63,399 nt of DNA from Gallionellaceae bacterium (GTDB lineage Bacteria > Pseudomonadota > Gammaproteobacteria > Burkholderiales > Gallionellaceae): positions 1 through 63,399 of the forward strand of contig JAUQWW010000075.1 of NCBI GenBank assembly GCA_030834965.1. The letters run 5' to 3'. The notes beneath the pieces were generated by a model, which saw nothing but the letters and a program-made list of their open reading frames with translations, was not told the origin of the DNA and searched no databases. Of this stretch, positions 19,205 to 31,210 are shown in pieces. The stretch's first letter is position 1. Each line of letters starts with the position of its first letter. Both the position numbers and the translations under genes were made by a program.

Positions 19205-22200
19205 ATGACATATCTGCGCCTCAATAGGCTGCTGCCGTGGCTGGTGCTGGCAGCGGGGCTTGTTGTAACTTATTTCCTGCAGCGGGCCGCCTTTGATGAT
19301 GCGCGCCAGATGCAGCGGGACAACTTCGCTTACCAGGAACGCGAAATCGCGCTACGCATCGAGCAGCGGCTGGCAGCCTATGAACAAGTCCTGCGCGGCG
19401 TAAAGGGTTTGTTTATTTCGTCGCAGGATGTCGAGCGAGATGAATTCCATAATTACGTTGCCGGCCTGCGCCTGGAGAATCACTTTCCGGGCATTCAGGG
19501 TGTCGGCTTTTCACGGATCGTTCCGCCGCAAGAAAAAGCCAGGCACATCCAAGCTATTCGCAACGAAGGGTTCCCCGACTACACATTGCGACCAGAAGGC
19601 GAACGTGATCTCTACACTGCCATCATCTATCTGGAGCCCTTTGCCGGGCGCAACCTGCGTGCCTTTGGCTATGACATGTATTCGGAAGCGGTGCGCCGTG
19701 CGGCCATGGAGCAGGCGCGCGATCTGGATAAACCGGTGATGTCGGGCAAGGTCACGCTGGTGCAGGAAGCGGGACAGATTGTGCAGGCTGGCTTTCTCAT
19801 GTATCTGCCGGTGTACCGCAATGGCAGTCCTCACGAAACGCTGGCCGAACGCCGCGCCAATATCTTTGGCTGGGTCTATTTGCCGTTTCGCATGGATGAC
19901 CTGATGGTCGGGATACTCGGCGAACAGGTCAACAAGGTAGACCTGCATATCTTTGATGGCAAAAATATTTCGTCAGAAACGCTGATGTACGACAACGACG
20001 GTGATTTTTCATTGCACCACGCCGACAAATCGTTATACCACGCTACCCGACGCATCGAAATCCTGGGCCACACCTGGACCACCAGTCTGCGCTCCCTGCA
20101 CCCGTTTGAAGCGAACATCGACACTGGGCGAATCAAGGCGATACAGATGACAGGAATCTCGTTGAGCGCGTTACTGTCATTGCTGGTTTGGCTCCTGGCC
20201 AGCGGACGGACCCGCGCGCTCAGGCTGGCGCAGGAACACCGCATCGCCGCCACTGCCTTTGAAGTGCAGGAAGGCATGCTGATCACCGATGCCGATGGTT
20301 TGATCCTTCGGGTAAACCGCGCCTTCTCCAATATTACTGGTTATGCGGCTAAAGAAGTTATAGGCAAGAACACGCGCATACTCAGCTCCGGCCGCCAGGA
20401 TGCAAACTTCTATGCGGCAATGTGGAAGAGCATCAATGAAACTGGCGCATGGGAAGGCGAAATATGGAACCGGCGCAAGAACGGCGAAATATATCCGGAG
20501 TATCTCACCATCTCTGCTGTGAAAGGCGAAAGCGGCGCCGTGACGAATTATGTTGCGACACTTAACGACATCACCGAAAGCAAGAAGGCGGAAATTGCCA
20601 TCGCCGCCAACCGGGCCAAGTCGGATTTCCTGGCTAACATGAGCCACGAAATCCGTACCCCGATGAACGGGGTGATCGGCATGGTTGATATTTTGCAGCA
20701 GACCGAACTCAACCCGGCGCAACTACGCATGGTCAACACGATTCAGGACTCGTCGCTGGACCTGCTGAACATCCTCAACGATATCCTCGATTTTTCCAAG
20801 ATAGAAGCCGGCAAGCTCGAGGTTGAACGCATACCGATCCCGCTGCGCGAAGTGATCGAAGGTACGGCGCAGCTCATGTTTGCATCGGCGGACGCCAAGT
20901 CGATCGAGTTGCATACCTTCGTCTCTCCTCGACTACCGCAGTGGATTGCTTCAGACCCCTCAAGGCTGCGTCAGGTGTTGCTCAACCTGCTCGGCAATGC
21001 GGTGAAATTCACCTCCAGTGAAGACGGCCGCCCCGGCCAGGTCTTGCTGTGCGCAGAGCCTGCCATATTGGCCGACGGCCGTGCCGGCGTGCACCTGCGA
21101 GTCAGCGATAACGGCATAGGCATGAGCACGGAAACACTGGAAAAACTATACCAGCCCTTCACCCAGGCCGATGAAAGCATGTCGCGCAAGTTTGGCGGAA
21201 CCGGCCTGGGCCTGAGCATTACGCAGCGGCTGGTGGAACTGATGGGGGGGCGGATATCGGTGCGCAGCATGCTTGGCGAGGGGAGCGAATTCACGATCGA
21301 ATTGCCGCTGGAAGAAACAGCGCCTGGCCGACAGGCAGCGCCCGATCCCGATCTGACGGGGGTGCATGTACTGGCCGTAACAACCAATGCGGAGTGTAAG
21401 CAGATCTTGCAGTCGTATTGCCGCGCGGGGGGCGCCGATGTCTCGGTCGTCACCGAACTGGCGGCTGCCCGTTCGCAATTGAGGCAAATGCAAGCATCCC
21501 TGGGCACGAATGTCCTGCTGCTCGACATCGATGTAACAGCAGAGGGCGAATCGGGCCTGCCCGACAACGTGGGGATTGTTCAACTGGTTCGCCGCGGACG
21601 CAGCATCCATTCTGACAAAATCGTGACGGTGTTAGCTCTCCCGCTGCTATACCACGATCTGATCCACGGCGTGGCGATCGCCAGCGGCCGCCTGGTTGCA
21701 CGCGCCAGCACTACGCTGACGGACCGGCCCCTGCACACGAGAAACCAGGTACCTACCGTCGAAGTGTCAATGGCTGTCAACCGGCTGATCTTGTTGGCGG
21801 AGGATAACGAAACCAATCGTGAGGTGATACTGGAACAGTTGCATCTGCTGGGATATTCCGCAGAGGTGGCCGAGGATGGCGTGGTGGCGCTGAACATGTG
21901 GCGCACGGGCCGTTACGCCCTGCTGCTGACCGACTGCCACATGCCCAATATGGATGGCTTTGAACTCACCGCGGCGATTCGCACGGAGTCACAGTCGGGC
22001 ACGCACCTGCCGATCATCGCCGTTACCGCCAACGCCTTGCAAGGCGAGGCGGAACGCTGCATCGAGCACGGCATGGACGACTACCTCTCAAAACCGCTGC
22101 GTCTGGATGAACTCGGTACCATGCTGGCCAAGTGGCTGCCCTTGCCCGAGGCACCTACAACAGATGATACTGCTGCGACCGATCCGGGCAGCAAACTCGG

Positions 22201-22561
22201 CAGGCCGGCGCTCCGCACTGCTGAGTTTTCTGTGTGGGACGCGGCCGTGTTGACCAGGATGGTGGGTGACAACCCGGCACGGCATCGGCGCTTGCTGGAG
22301 AAATTCCTGGCCAACGCGCAGGGTCAGGTCGCTGACATTCTTTCCGCTGCCACGGCAGGCGATTGCACGGCTGCGGGTAGTGTTGCGCACTCTCTCAAGT
22401 CGGCCGCCCGTACGGTGGGCGCCATGCAGCTCGGCGAACTGTGTCACGCGATGGAAGTGGCTGGAAAAGCAGGAGATGGCGAGACATGCAGCGCACTGGC
22501 AGAGGACTTGAACAGGGCGTTCGAAGCCGCTGCCGAAAAAATCCGGCAAACCTTCAACTGA
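19205..22561 (+). CDS. CHASE-PAS hybrid sensor histidine kinase with receiver and Hpt
   Basis: A 1118-residue inner-membrane sensor. An N-terminal membrane helix is followed by a CHASE periplasmic domain (about 70-260, VGFSRIVPP and FGYDMYSEAVRR), a second membrane helix at about 315-335, and a PAS domain (about 345-455). HisKA carries the phosphoacceptor His in MSHEIRTPMNGVIGM (about 480). HATPase follows (FGGTGLGLSIT). A degenerate receiver-like segment (about 720-830) precedes a full receiver (LAEDNETN, LLLTDCHMPNMDG, KPL; about 860-975) and a C-terminal Hpt (AHSLKSAARTVG, His about 1061). This is a BarA-type phosphorelay. No response regulator is adjacent; the ligand is unknown. Confidence 0.93.
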   Translation: MTYLRLNRLLPWLVLAAGLVVTYFLQRAAFDDARQMQRDNFAYQEREIALRIEQRLAAYEQVLRGVKGLFISSQDVERDEFHNYVAGLRLENHFPGIQGVGFSRIVPPQEKARHIQAIRNEGFPDYTLRPEGERDLYTAIIYLEPFAGRNLRAFGYDMYSEAVRRAAMEQARDLDKPVMSGKVTLVQEAGQIVQAGFLMYLPVYRNGSPHETLAERRANIFGWVYLPFRMDDLMVGILGEQVNKVDLHIFDGKNISSETLMYDNDGDFSLHHADKSLYHATRRIEILGHTWTTSLRSLHPFEANIDTGRIKAIQMTGISLSALLSLLVWLLASGRTRALRLAQEHRIAATAFEVQEGMLITDADGLILRVNRAFSNITGYAAKEVIGKNTRILSSGRQDANFYAAMWKSINETGAWEGEIWNRRKNGEIYPEYLTISAVKGESGAVTNYVATLNDITESKKAEIAIAANRAKSDFLANMSHEIRTPMNGVIGMVDILQQTELNPAQLRMVNTIQDSSLDLLNILNDILDFSKIEAGKLEVERIPIPLREVIEGTAQLMFASADAKSIELHTFVSPRLPQWIASDPSRLRQVLLNLLGNAVKFTSSEDGRPGQVLLCAEPAILADGRAGVHLRVSDNGIGMSTETLEKLYQPFTQADESMSRKFGGTGLGLSITQRLVELMGGRISVRSMLGEGSEFTIELPLEETAPGRQAAPDPDLTGVHVLAVTTNAECKQILQSYCRAGGADVSVVTELAAARSQLRQMQASLGTNVLLLDIDVTAEGESGLPDNVGIVQLVRRGRSIHSDKIVTVLALPLLYHDLIHGVAIASGRLVARASTTLTDRPLHTRNQVPTVEVSMAVNRLILLAEDNETNREVILEQLHLLGYSAEVAEDGVVALNMWRTGRYALLLTDCHMPNMDGFELTAAIRTESQSGTHLPIIAVTANALQGEAERCIEHGMDDYLSKPLRLDELGTMLAKWLPLPEAPTTDDTAATDPGSKLGRPALRTAEFSVWDAAVLTRMVGDNPARHRRLLEKFLANAQGQVADILSAATAGDCTAAGSVAHSLKSAARTVGAMQLGELCHAMEVAGKAGDGETCSALAEDLNRAFEAAAEKIRQTFN

Positions 22562-22617
22562 ACCGCAGCAACAAAGCCGGCTGAGAGATTATCCTTCGTC
22601 AGCGATGATGAATCTTT

Positions 22618-22654
22618 CCCTCGTTTATCGCCGCGGGATGGCGAGAAACGAGGG
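22618..22654. terminator. Strong hairpin between convergent genes
   Basis: CCCTCGTTT (22618-22626) pairs with AAACGAGGG (22646-22654), continued by TCGCC/GGCGA inside. It sits between the ends of the kinase gene and the minus-strand peroxidase gene, so it may serve both. No T-tract is visible on either side, so it may instead be an mRNA-stabilising structure. Confidence 0.5.
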
Positions 22655-22677
22655 ACTGAACCAAGAACTGTTTGGTA

Positions 22678-23706
22678 TCAGTTAAACGGTTTCGGCGGCG
22701 GAGTCTTGTCCGTGGACGGTGGCAGGATTGGCATCATGAATGACGGCTGTTCTCCCGTGAGCGTCTTCAGGAAGGCCACGACCTTCGCATTTTCCTCGTC
22801 GGTAAATTTCTTGCCGAGCTGCAGGCGTCCCATGGTGTCCACTGCCTGCTTCAGTGTGGCAGCCTCGCCATCGTGGAAGTAGGGATAGGTCAGTTCCACG
22901 TTGCGCAGGGTGGGTACCTTGAAGTTGAAGCGGTCGGCATCATTGCCGGTGACGGCGGAACGGCCTTCCACCTTGCTGGTCGTCTTGTAGGGCTCGACCA
23001 CGCCCATCTTCTGGAATGACGCTCCACCTACCGCAGGCCCATTGTGGCAGGCAACGCAGCCGCTATCCTTGAATAGTTTGTAGCCGGCCAGTTCGGTTTC
23101 ATTCAGTGCCTTCTTGTCACCCTTCAGCCATTTGTCGAAACGCGAGTTGGGTGTCACCAGCGTTTCCTCGAAGGCGGCGATCGCCTTGGTTACTTGATCG
23201 ATATCCACCTTGTCGCTGCCGAATACATTCTTGAACTCGGCCACGTACTGCGGTATCGAGCGCAACACATCCAGTGCCAGTTCGTGCGTAAAAGCCATTT
23301 CACCCGGGTTGGCGATGGGGCCGCCAGCCTGTTCCTTCAAATCCTTGGCACGACCATCCCAGAACTGGGCCACGTTCATGCTCGAATTGAGCACGGTCGG
23401 GGAATTGATGGGGCCCTGTTGCCAATTGTGGCCGATGGACGATTTGAGGTTGTCCGTGCCGCCCATGCTCAGGTTGTGGCAGGAGTTGCAGGAGATGAAT
23501 CCGGACTTGGAAAGGCGCGGATCGAAGAAGAGTTTCTTGCCCAATTCGACCATCGCCGGGTTCGTGATCTTGGCTGGTTCGATTGGTTTGATCGGTTCTT
23601 TTGTTGTTTCCTCGGAGGCGCCATAACCTCCCGCCTCGGCAAAGACATGATTGGCCAGGGTTGCCAACGCAAATATCGAGGCTGCAACAATTACATTTCG
23701 TTTCAT
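22678..23706 (-). CDS. Dihaem cytochrome c peroxidase, MauG/CcpA family
   Basis: A 342-residue periplasmic protein. A signal peptide ends near NHVFAEA. Two c-type haem sites are seen: CNSCH (about 76-80) and CVACH (about 218-222). Family motifs include LGKKLFFDPRLSKSGFISCNSCHN and VPTLRNVELTYPYFHDG. It reduces hydrogen peroxide with electrons from small cytochromes. The ribosome site AAGGAG precedes the start. An imperfect dyad (23850-23868) of the kind found at the cytochrome promoters lies about 145 bases upstream. Confidence 0.92.
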   Translation of the reverse strand: MKRNVIVAASIFALATLANHVFAEAGGYGASEETTKEPIKPIEPAKITNPAMVELGKKLFFDPRLSKSGFISCNSCHNLSMGGTDNLKSSIGHNWQQGPINSPTVLNSSMNVAQFWDGRAKDLKEQAGGPIANPGEMAFTHELALDVLRSIPQYVAEFKNVFGSDKVDIDQVTKAIAAFEETLVTPNSRFDKWLKGDKKALNETELAGYKLFKDSGCVACHNGPAVGGASFQKMGVVEPYKTTSKVEGRSAVTGNDADRFNFKVPTLRNVELTYPYFHDGEAATLKQAVDTMGRLQLGKKFTDEENAKVVAFLKTLTGEQPSFMMPILPPSTDKTPPPKPFN

Positions 23707-23849
23707 TTGTTTAGCTCCTTAATAACAATTTAATCCACGTCATTCGCTGTTGAGGGCGCATTCATCAAGGCGCACTCATGCATCGTTTTTTGATGTGGGC
23801 CGAAATTCAGATTGGAGTGAACAATGCTATATGGATAAATCGAAAATGA

Positions 23850-23868
23850 AATAGGCAATCTCCTTAAT
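23850..23868 (-). promoter_or_regulatory. Candidate regulator dyad upstream of the peroxidase gene
   Basis: On the plus strand: AATAGG-N7-CTTAAT. On the gene strand it reads ATTAAG-N7-CCTATT. This is an imperfect version of the dyads at 38299-38317 and 45862-45880. It lies about 145-160 bases before the peroxidase start. Confidence 0.4.
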
Positions 23869-23978
23869 TTCAGAACGGTTGCGTGCCGCCTGTTGCGCGC
23901 GGATTTGAAGGAAGGGTCTTGCTACGAAATTTTCTGAATTGGCACCGATACGCGAGCCACGATGCGACGTATTTCCCG

Positions 23979-24791
23979 CTAGAGCTCCAGCACACCGCCT
24001 GCACAGGTCTGTGCCTGTTCCAGTCGTGCCAGCGTGGGAAGCAGGTTGAGGCCGGTTTTTTCCTTCAATACTGTCGCCTGTTCCTTGAGGTCGCCCAGCG
24101 CAACGCTTATGGGGTCGCCGGTTGCGGCGAAGGCGATGGTGTTGCCGCTGTCACAGGAGGGGAAGGCCAGCGCGCGGCCGTCAAACGCGCTGCGGATGCG
24201 ATCCACGCTGGCCCTGAAACCCCTGCTGCGTCCCAGGATATTGACGGCCATCATGCCATCGTTGCTCAGGTGCGCGCGCACTGCCTGATAGAACGGCAAG
24301 GTGTCGAGCGCACCGGTGCGGGCATTGGCATCGAAACCATCCACCAGAATCAGGTCCCAGGTCTGATCGCTGTTCGCAACAAACTCGGCGCCATCCCCGA
24401 TGACAATCTTGAGCCGCCTTGGGTCTTCCGGCAGCTTGAAAAATTGCCGCGCAGCAGCAACGACTCCGGGCTCAATTTCCACCACGGTAAGCTTTGACAG
24501 CAGGTAATTGCGGTACAGAAACTTTGTGAGCGAGGCAGCACCGAGGCCGATCAGCAGCACCCTGCGCGGGAAGCGCGATTCCTCCCGCAGCACCCGCGAG
24601 GGGTACGCCGGTGGGTGCCCGGCGGCTGCGCCGCCACCCTCCCGCAGCAGTAGGCTCGCCATCATTTCCTTGGTGTACTCAAGTTCTAGGTTCCAGGGGC
24701 GTGCGATACGCATGGCGCCCTGTATCCACTCGGAGCCGAAGTGCAGCGTGCGTACGCCAGATTCTTCACGGATATCGATGGAGAGAGTCAT
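23979..24791 (-). CDS. Spermidine-synthase-like SAM-fold protein
   Basis: A 270-residue protein with the aminopropyltransferase/methyltransferase core: RVLLIGLGAASLTKFLYRN (motif I), LTVVEIEPGVVAAARQFF, VIGDGAEFVAN and WDLILVDGFDANARTG. It resembles SpeE, but such stand-alone bacterial homologues often lack proven polyamine activity, so the substrate is open. A Gly/Pro-rich insert at about residues 50-75 is encoded by very GC-rich DNA and may be a repeat-derived loop. It lies 31 bases downstream of nnrD on the same strand. Confidence 0.8.
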   Translation of the reverse strand: MTLSIDIREESGVRTLHFGSEWIQGAMRIARPWNLELEYTKEMMASLLLREGGGAAAGHPPAYPSRVLREESRFPRRVLLIGLGAASLTKFLYRNYLLSKLTVVEIEPGVVAAARQFFKLPEDPRRLKIVIGDGAEFVANSDQTWDLILVDGFDANARTGALDTLPFYQAVRAHLSNDGMMAVNILGRSRGFRASVDRIRSAFDGRALAFPSCDSGNTIAFAATGDPISVALGDLKEQATVLKEKTGLNLLPTLARLEQAQTCAGGVLEL

Positions 24792-24822
24792 TGATGCCTA
24801 TCGGCCGTTGCAGGCGTCCGTT

Positions 24823-25671
24823 CTACTTTGCCCACTGGTTCAACAACCAGCGCGCCCACTCGGTCACCTCGGTGGCGCTCATGCCGATGGTGGCAAGCTG
24901 CTGTGCCAGCGCATCGCCTGCTGCGCCGTGCAGATGCACCGCGAGCAGCAGGGCCTGGTCGGCATCGAGGCCCTGCGCGATGAAGGCGGCGATCATGCCG
25001 CTGAGCACGTCGCCCATGCCGGGTCCGCTCATGCCGGGATTGCCGGTCTGGTTGATATAGGTTTTACCCTCGCGGGTCACGCAGATGGAGCCTGCGCCTT
25101 TCAGCACCACCGCACAACCCAACCGCTTGGCCAATTCCTGCGCGGCTTCCGGGCGCGCGGCCTGCACCTCTTCTGTGCTGTGGCCGAGCAGGCGCGCGGC
25201 TTCGCCGGGATGCGGCGTAATCACGCTCGCGGCTTTGCGGGAAATGAGCAGGGTGCGCAGGTCGGGGCGCTGAGCGAGAATGTTCAACGCATCCGCATCC
25301 AGCACCAGTGCGGCATCCAGCTTCAGCGCGTCATGCAGAATCTTGTGTGCGGCAAGATCCCGGCCCATGCCGCAGCCGATAGCCAGCACATCCAGTTTGG
25401 GGATGCGCAGCGCTGCTTGCGCATTGTGCAGCATCAGTTCGGGCTGCCCCATGTCGACAACCGGGGCGTTGTCCGCCAGCAGGCCCACATGCACGCAACC
25501 CGCGCCGAGCTTAAGCGCAGCGCGTCCTGCCAGCAGCGCGGCACCCACCATGCCTGGAGCGCCGCCGATCACTGCCACCGTGCCGAACTGGCCCTTGTGG
25601 CTGTCGCGCGGACGCGGGTGAAGGAAGGTGGCGACCTGCTTCTGGCTGATGGGAAGAATGCGTGTAGTCAT
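24823..25671 (-). CDS. nnrD: ADP-dependent NAD(P)H-hydrate dehydratase
   Basis: A 282-residue YjeF C-terminal-type (ribokinase-like) enzyme that repairs hydrated NAD(P)H. Motifs seen: GTVAVIGGAPGMVGAALLAGRAALKLGAG, VITPHPGEAARLLG, and the substrate/ADP loop NPGMSGPGMGDVLSGMIAA. There is no N-terminal epimerase domain, so NnrE must be encoded elsewhere. ATG 25671 gives the usual family start (MTTRILPISQKQV); an open extension to 25866 runs into purL. It is divergent from purL. Confidence 0.92.
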   Translation of the reverse strand: MTTRILPISQKQVATFLHPRPRDSHKGQFGTVAVIGGAPGMVGAALLAGRAALKLGAGCVHVGLLADNAPVVDMGQPELMLHNAQAALRIPKLDVLAIGCGMGRDLAAHKILHDALKLDAALVLDADALNILAQRPDLRTLLISRKAASVITPHPGEAARLLGHSTEEVQAARPEAAQELAKRLGCAVVLKGAGSICVTREGKTYINQTGNPGMSGPGMGDVLSGMIAAFIAQGLDADQALLLAVHLHGAAGDALAQQLATIGMSATEVTEWARWLLNQWAK

Positions 25672-25693
25672 GTTCGGAGCTTCCTGGTCTGCG

Positions 25694-25722
25694 TTGGGAT
25701 TGGTAAGGGCGCATAGTATAAT
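25694..25722 (+). promoter_or_regulatory. Sigma-70-type promoter of purL
   Basis: TTGGGA (25694-25699) and a perfect TATAAT (25717-25722) are separated by 17 bases. The predicted transcript starts near 25729, leaving a leader of about 20 bases before the purL ATG. Confidence 0.75.
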
Positions 25723-25749
25723 TGCACTTTGCTTTTTCATCCCATTGTC

Positions 25750-28700
25750 ATGTCCATCTACCAAGTCTCCGTAGGCAAAGCCGCGCTCTCCCCGTTCCGT
25801 CTCGAAAAACTGCGCACCGCGCTGCAGTCCTGTGCGCCGAATGTATCCATCGTAGATGCGCGCCACTGGTATTTCGTGGAGTTCAAGGGAACTTTACCGA
25901 ACGCTGACCAAGCAACATTGCTGGACAGGATACTTGGCCTGGATGCTCAAGCGCACGAACTCGAGCAGGCCGACAGGTTGCACCGCGTGCTGGTAGTGCC
26001 GCGCCTGGGCACGATCTCGCCCTGGTCATCCAAGGCAACCGACATCGCGCAGCATTGCAGCCTGCCCATGGTGGAGCGCATCGAGCGCGGCGTGGCCTAT
26101 TACTTCAGGATCCGCGATGGCGAGCCGCTGAGCGAGCGGGAGCGCGCAGCGCTGCTGCCCTTGCTGCATGACCGCATGACGGAATCGGTGCTGGATGATT
26201 TTGACGATGCGGCAGAAGAGATTTTCCGCCACGGCGAGCCGCTGCCGCTCTCCACGGTGGATATCTTGCATGGCGGCGTTGCGGCGCTGGAATCCGCCAA
26301 CCGCGAGCTCGGCCTTGCTCTGTCGCCTGACGAAATTGATTATCTGGTAGAAAATTTCAGACGCCTGGAACGCAACCCGACCGATGTGGAACTGATGATG
26401 TTCGCGCAGGCAAACTCCGAACATTGCCGCCACAAGATTTTCAACGCGGACTGGGTGATCGACGACGAGCGGCAGGCAATCTCGCTGTTCGGCATGATAC
26501 GCAACACGCACAAGCTGCACCCGGAAGGTACGGTGGTAGCGTATTCGGATAACTCTTCGGTCATCGAGGGCGCAACCGTAGAGCGCTTCTACCCGCGCAC
26601 CGACGGCAGCTATGCGTATAGCTCCGAGCTGACGCACACGCTGATGAAAGTGGAAACACACAACCATCCCACGGCGATCGCGCCGTTCGCCGGCGCGGCC
26701 ACCGGGTCGGGCGGCGAGATACGCGACGAAGGTGCGACCGGCACGGGCTCCAAGCCCAAGGCCGGGCTGGCGGGGTTCTCGGTTTCGAATCTGAACATCC
26801 CCGGCTTCGAGCAGCCGTGGGAAGCCAATCCCTACGGTAAGCCGGGGCGCATCGCGTCCGCGCTGCAAATCATGCTCGACGGCCCCATCGGCAGTGCGGC
26901 ATTCAACAACGAATTCGGCCGCCCGAATCTGGCCGGTTACTTCCGTACATTTGAAGAGCAGGTCAACGGCGAAATGCGCGGCTACCACAAGCCCATCATG
27001 CTCGCCGGCGGGGTCGGCAGCATTCGAGCGGAGCATACGCACAAGCATGGGCTGCCGGTCGGCGCGCTGCTGATCCAGCTGGGCGGGCCGGGCATGCTGA
27101 TCGGCCTGGGCGGCGGCGCGGCGTCCAGCATGGATACCGGCGCGAATGCGGAGGACCTGGATTTTGCCTCGGTGCAGCGCGGCAACCCGGAGATGCAGCG
27201 TCGCGCGCAGGAGGTGATCGACCGCTGCTGGCAGATGGGTGGCGACAATCCCATCCTGTCCATCCACGATGTCGGCGCGGGCGGCATTTCCAACGCGCTG
27301 CCGGAACTGGTGCATGGCGGCGGGCGCGGCGCGCGTTTCGAATTGCGTGCGGTGCCCAGCGAAGAGCGCGGCATGTCGCCGATGCAGATATGGAGCAACG
27401 AGGCGCAGGAGCGTTATGTGCTGGCGATTCCACCGGAGCGCTTGGCGGAATTCAAGGCGCTGTGTGAGCGCGAACGCTGCCCATTTGCGGTGCTGGGACA
27501 GGCCATTGAAGAGGACAGGCTGGTCGTACATGACGAGTTGTTCCATAACAACGCCGTGGACATGCCGCTGTCGGTGTTGCTGGGCAAGCCGCCGAAAATG
27601 ACGCGCAAGGTGACGCGCGAAACTGTGCAGCTGCCAGCATTTGATGTGAGCAAGATCGAATTGAAAGATGCGATCGAGCGCGTGCTGAGTCTGCCGTCCG
27701 TGGCCGACAAGACTTTCCTGATCAGCATCGGTGATCGTACCGTCGGCGGACTGACTGCGCGCGACCAGATGGTCGGGCCGTGGCAGGTGCCCGTGGCGGA
27801 TGTGGCGGTGACGCTGATGGGATACAACACGAATCTCGGCGAGGCGTTCGCCATAGGCGAGCGCACTCCGCTGGCGGTGCTGAATGCGCCCGCTTCCGGG
27901 CGCATGGCGGTGGGCGAGGCGATTACCAACATTGCCGCCGCGCACATCGCAAAAATCGGCGACATCAAACTCTCGGCCAACTGGATGGCGGCAGCGGGAC
28001 ATCATGGCGAAGATGCTGCGCTGTTCGACACCGTGCGTGCGGTAGGCATGGAACTGTGCCCGCAGCTCGGCATCAGCATTCCGGTGGGCAAGGATTCGAT
28101 GTCGATGAAGACCGCCTGGCAGGATGGCAAGCAGAGGAAAGCCGTGACTGCGCCGCTGTCTCTGATCGTCTCGGCCTTCGCACCCTGTACGGATGCGCGC
28201 AGGACGCTGACGCCGCAACTGGCCGCCGATCTGGATAGCGTGTTGCTGTTGATCGATCTCGGCGCGGGCAAGAACCGCATGGGCGGGTCGGCGCTGGCGC
28301 AGGTATACAAGCAGGTGGGCAATGCCGCACCGGATGTGGACGATGCAGCCCAGCTGAAATCCTTTTTCGAGATTATCCAGCGCCTGAATGCAGATGGTCT
28401 GCTGCTGGCTTATCACGACCGTTCGGATGGCGGTCTGCTGGCCACCCTGTGCGAGATGGCATTCGCTTCGCATATCGGGCTGGACATCAATCTCGACTGG
28501 CTCGCGGGCGATCATCTGAGCGTGCTGTTCAACGAAGAGTTGGGCGCGGTGGTGCAACTGCGCCGGGCCGATGTCATGAGTGTGATGGGGCAATGCCGAG
28601 CAGCAGGTTTGTCGACGCATGCCGTCGCCCGGCCCACGACGCGCGGCATGATAACAATCACGCGGGAGGGAAAAGAACTGTTCAGCGAGAATGCGATTGC

Positions 28701-29691
28701 GCTGCAACGCATCTGGTCGGCAACGACCTGCCAGATGCAGAAGCTGCGCGACAACCCGGCGTGCGCACAACAGGAATATGACCGCATCCTGGACGCGGGT
28801 GATCCGGGACTGCATGTGAAGCTGAGCTACGACCTGAATGAAAACATCGCTCCGGCTCTGCTGCGTAACCGCCCCAAGATCGCTATCCTGCGGGAGCAGG
28901 GTGTGAACGGCCAGGTGGAGATGGCGGCAGCCTTCGACCGTGCCGGCTTTGCGGCGGTGGACGTGCACATGAGCGATATCATCAGCGGTCGCGTGAAGCT
29001 GGCGAATTTCAAAGGTTTCGCCGCTTGCGGTGGTTTTTCCTACGGCGACGTGCTCGGTGCGGGCGAGGGGTGGGCCAAGTCCATCCTGTTCAACCCGCGG
29101 GCGCGCGACGAGTTCGAGGCGTTCTTTCAGCGCAGCGATACCTTTGCGCTGGGCGTGTGCAACGGCTGCCAGATGATGAGCAACCTGCACGAGATCATTC
29201 CAGGCACAGAGCACTGGGCGCACTTTGCGCGCAACCAGTCGGAACAGTTCGAGGCGCGCTTCGTGATGGTCGAAGTGCAGAAGTCGCCGTCCATGCTGTT
29301 CGACGGCATGGCAGGCAGCCGCATGCCCATCGTCGTGGCGCACGGCGAAGGCTATGCCGATTTCAGTTCCGACAGCACGCCCGCAAGCGGGCATGAGTCT
29401 TCTCTGAACCTTCGTTTGGGCAATGCGAAGAAACTCAAGGCCGCGCAACCTCTGGTCACGCTGCGTTACGTGGACAATACCGGCAAGCCAACCGAAACCT
29501 ATCCGCTCAACCCCAACGGTTCGCCGCAAGGCATCACCGGCCTGACTACGCCGGACGGTCGCTTTTCGATCATGATGCCGCACCCCGAGCGCGTATTCCG
29601 CGCCGTGCAGAATTCCTGGTATCCGCGCGAGTGGCGGGAAAACGGTGCGTGGCTGCGCATGTTCGAGAATGCGCGGAAGTGGGTGGGATAG
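25750..29691 (+). CDS. purL: Phosphoribosylformylglycinamidine synthase (FGAM synthase)
   Basis: A 1313-residue single-chain PurL of proteobacterial type. It converts FGAR, glutamine and ATP to FGAM in purine synthesis. In order: an N-terminal PurS-like region, a linker ([22 protein letters not shown]), two AIRS/FGAM-synthase halves ([63 protein letters not shown]), and a class I glutaminase with nucleophile Cys in [14 protein letters not shown] (about 1136) and His/Glu in [12 protein letters not shown] 25750 matches the usual MSIYQVSVG start; the frame opens at 25729. Confidence 0.97.
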   Translation: MSIYQVSVGKAALSPFRLEKLRTALQSCAPNVSIVDARHWYFVEFKGTLPNADQATLLDRILGLDAQAHELEQADRLHRVLVVPRLGTISPWSSKATDIAQHCSLPMVERIERGVAYYFRIRDGEPLSERERAALLPLLHDRMTESVLDDFDDAAEEIFRHGEPLPLSTVDILHGGVAALESANRELGLALSPDEIDYLVENFRRLERNPTDVELMMFAQANSEHCRHKIFNADWVIDDERQAISLFGMIRNTHKLHPEGTVVAYSDNSSVIEGATVERFYPRTDGSYAYSSELTHTLMKVETHNHPTAIAPFAGAATGSGGEIRDEGATGTGSKPKAGLAGFSVSNLNIPGFEQPWEANPYGKPGRIASALQIMLDGPIGSAAFNNEFGRPNLAGYFRTFEEQVNGEMRGYHKPIMLAGGVGSIRAEHTHKHGLPVGALLIQLGGPGMLIGLGGGAASSMDTGANAEDLDFASVQRGNPEMQRRAQEVIDRCWQMGGDNPILSIHDVGAGGISNALPELVHGGGRGARFELRAVPSEERGMSPMQIWSNEAQERYVLAIPPERLAEFKALCERERCPFAVLGQAIEEDRLVVHDELFHNNAVDMPLSVLLGKPPKMTRKVTRETVQLPAFDVSKIELKDAIERVLSLPSVADKTFLISIGDRTVGGLTARDQMVGPWQVPVADVAVTLMGYNTNLGEAFAIGERTPLAVLNAPASGRMAVGEAITNIAAAHIAKIGDIKLSANWMAAAGHHGEDAALFDTVRAVGMELCPQLGISIPVGKDSMSMKTAWQDGKQRKAVTAPLSLIVSAFAPCTDARRTLTPQLAADLDSVLLLIDLGAGKNRMGGSALAQVYKQVGNAAPDVDDAAQLKSFFEIIQRLNADGLLLAYHDRSDGGLLATLCEMAFASHIGLDINLDWLAGDHLSVLFNEELGAVVQLRRADVMSVMGQCRAAGLSTHAVARPTTRGMITITREGKELFSENAIALQRIWSATTCQMQKLRDNPACAQQEYDRILDAGDPGLHVKLSYDLNENIAPALLRNRPKIAILREQGVNGQVEMAAAFDRAGFAAVDVHMSDIISGRVKLANFKGFAACGGFSYGDVLGAGEGWAKSILFNPRARDEFEAFFQRSDTFALGVCNGCQMMSNLHEIIPGTEHWAHFARNQSEQFEARFVMVEVQKSPSMLFDGMAGSRMPIVVAHGEGYADFSSDSTPASGHESSLNLRLGNAKKLKAAQPLVTLRYVDNTGKPTETYPLNPNGSPQGITGLTTPDGRFSIMMPHPERVFRAVQNSWYPREWRENGAWLRMFENARKWVG

Positions 29692-29750
29692 ATAGGAGTA
29701 TGCTCGTAAGAAAGGGGAGTGGTGGTCGTTTTTTTACAATGCAGCAACAT

Positions 29751-30526
<776 letters not shown>

Positions 30527-30529
30527 GCC

Positions 30530-31210
30530 ATGTTCGGCGCCGACAATCTCGCTGCCATCCTGCTGACGGTAAAACTCGCCTCGGTCGTCACCGTGTTGCT
30601 GCTGCTCATCGGCACGCCGATCGCCTGGTGGCTGGCCAACACGCGCTCGTGGCTGAAGCCTCCGGTGGAGGCCATTGTCTCCCTGCCCATTGTTCTGCCG
30701 CCCTCCGTGCTGGGCTTCTATCTGCTCGTGTCGATGGGACCCAACGGCCCGATCGGTCATTTCACGCAGGCGCTGGGGCTGGGCACATTGCCGTTTACCT
30801 TCGCCGGACTGGTTGTGGCGTCGGTGTTCTATTCCATGCCCTTCGTTGTCCAGCCGATTCAGAATGCGTTCGCTGCCATCAATCCCGGGCTGCTGGAAGC
30901 GGCAGCCACCTTGCGTGCCCGACCCTGGGATCGCTTCGTCACAGTGGCGCTGCCCTTGGCGCGCCCCGGCTTTGTTACTGCGGCTGTCCTCGGATTTGCC
31001 CACACCGTGGGGGAATTCGGCGTAGTGCTGATGGTCGGCGGAAACATTCCGGGGCAGACCCGGGTCGTTTCGGTGCAAATTTACGATCACGTCGAGGCGC
31101 TGGAATATGCCCAGGCACACGAGCTTGCCATCGTGCTGATGGGCTTCTCCTTCGTGACGTTGCTGCTGCTCTACGCCTTTAATCGTCGCGTGGCAAGGAT
31201 CGGTCCATGA
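30530..31210 (+). CDS. modB: Molybdate ABC transporter permease
   Basis: A 226-residue inner-membrane permease with about five or six helices. The ModB pattern is visible: [16 protein letters not shown], the EAA loop [31 protein letters not shown], and [21 protein letters not shown]. It starts three bases after modA and overlaps modC by four bases, so the three genes form one operon. Confidence 0.95.
   Translation: MFGADNLAAILLTVKLASVVTVLLLLIGTPIAWWLANTRSWLKPPVEAIVSLPIVLPPSVLGFYLLVSMGPNGPIGHFTQALGLGTLPFTFAGLVVASVFYSMPFVVQPIQNAFAAINPGLLEAAATLRARPWDRFVTVALPLARPGFVTAAVLGFAHTVGEFGVVLMVGGNIPGQTRVVSVQIYDHVEALEYAQAHELAIVLMGFSFVTLLLLYAFNRRVARIGP

Noticed and set aside
24508-25716. A 402-codon plus-strand frame over nnrD
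   Set aside because: It is the complement of a clear NnrD gene and shows no domain.
26026-29583. A 1185-codon open frame antisense to purL
   Set aside because: It is a shadow of GC-rich purL codons; the protein has no domain and the sense strand is a clear PurL.
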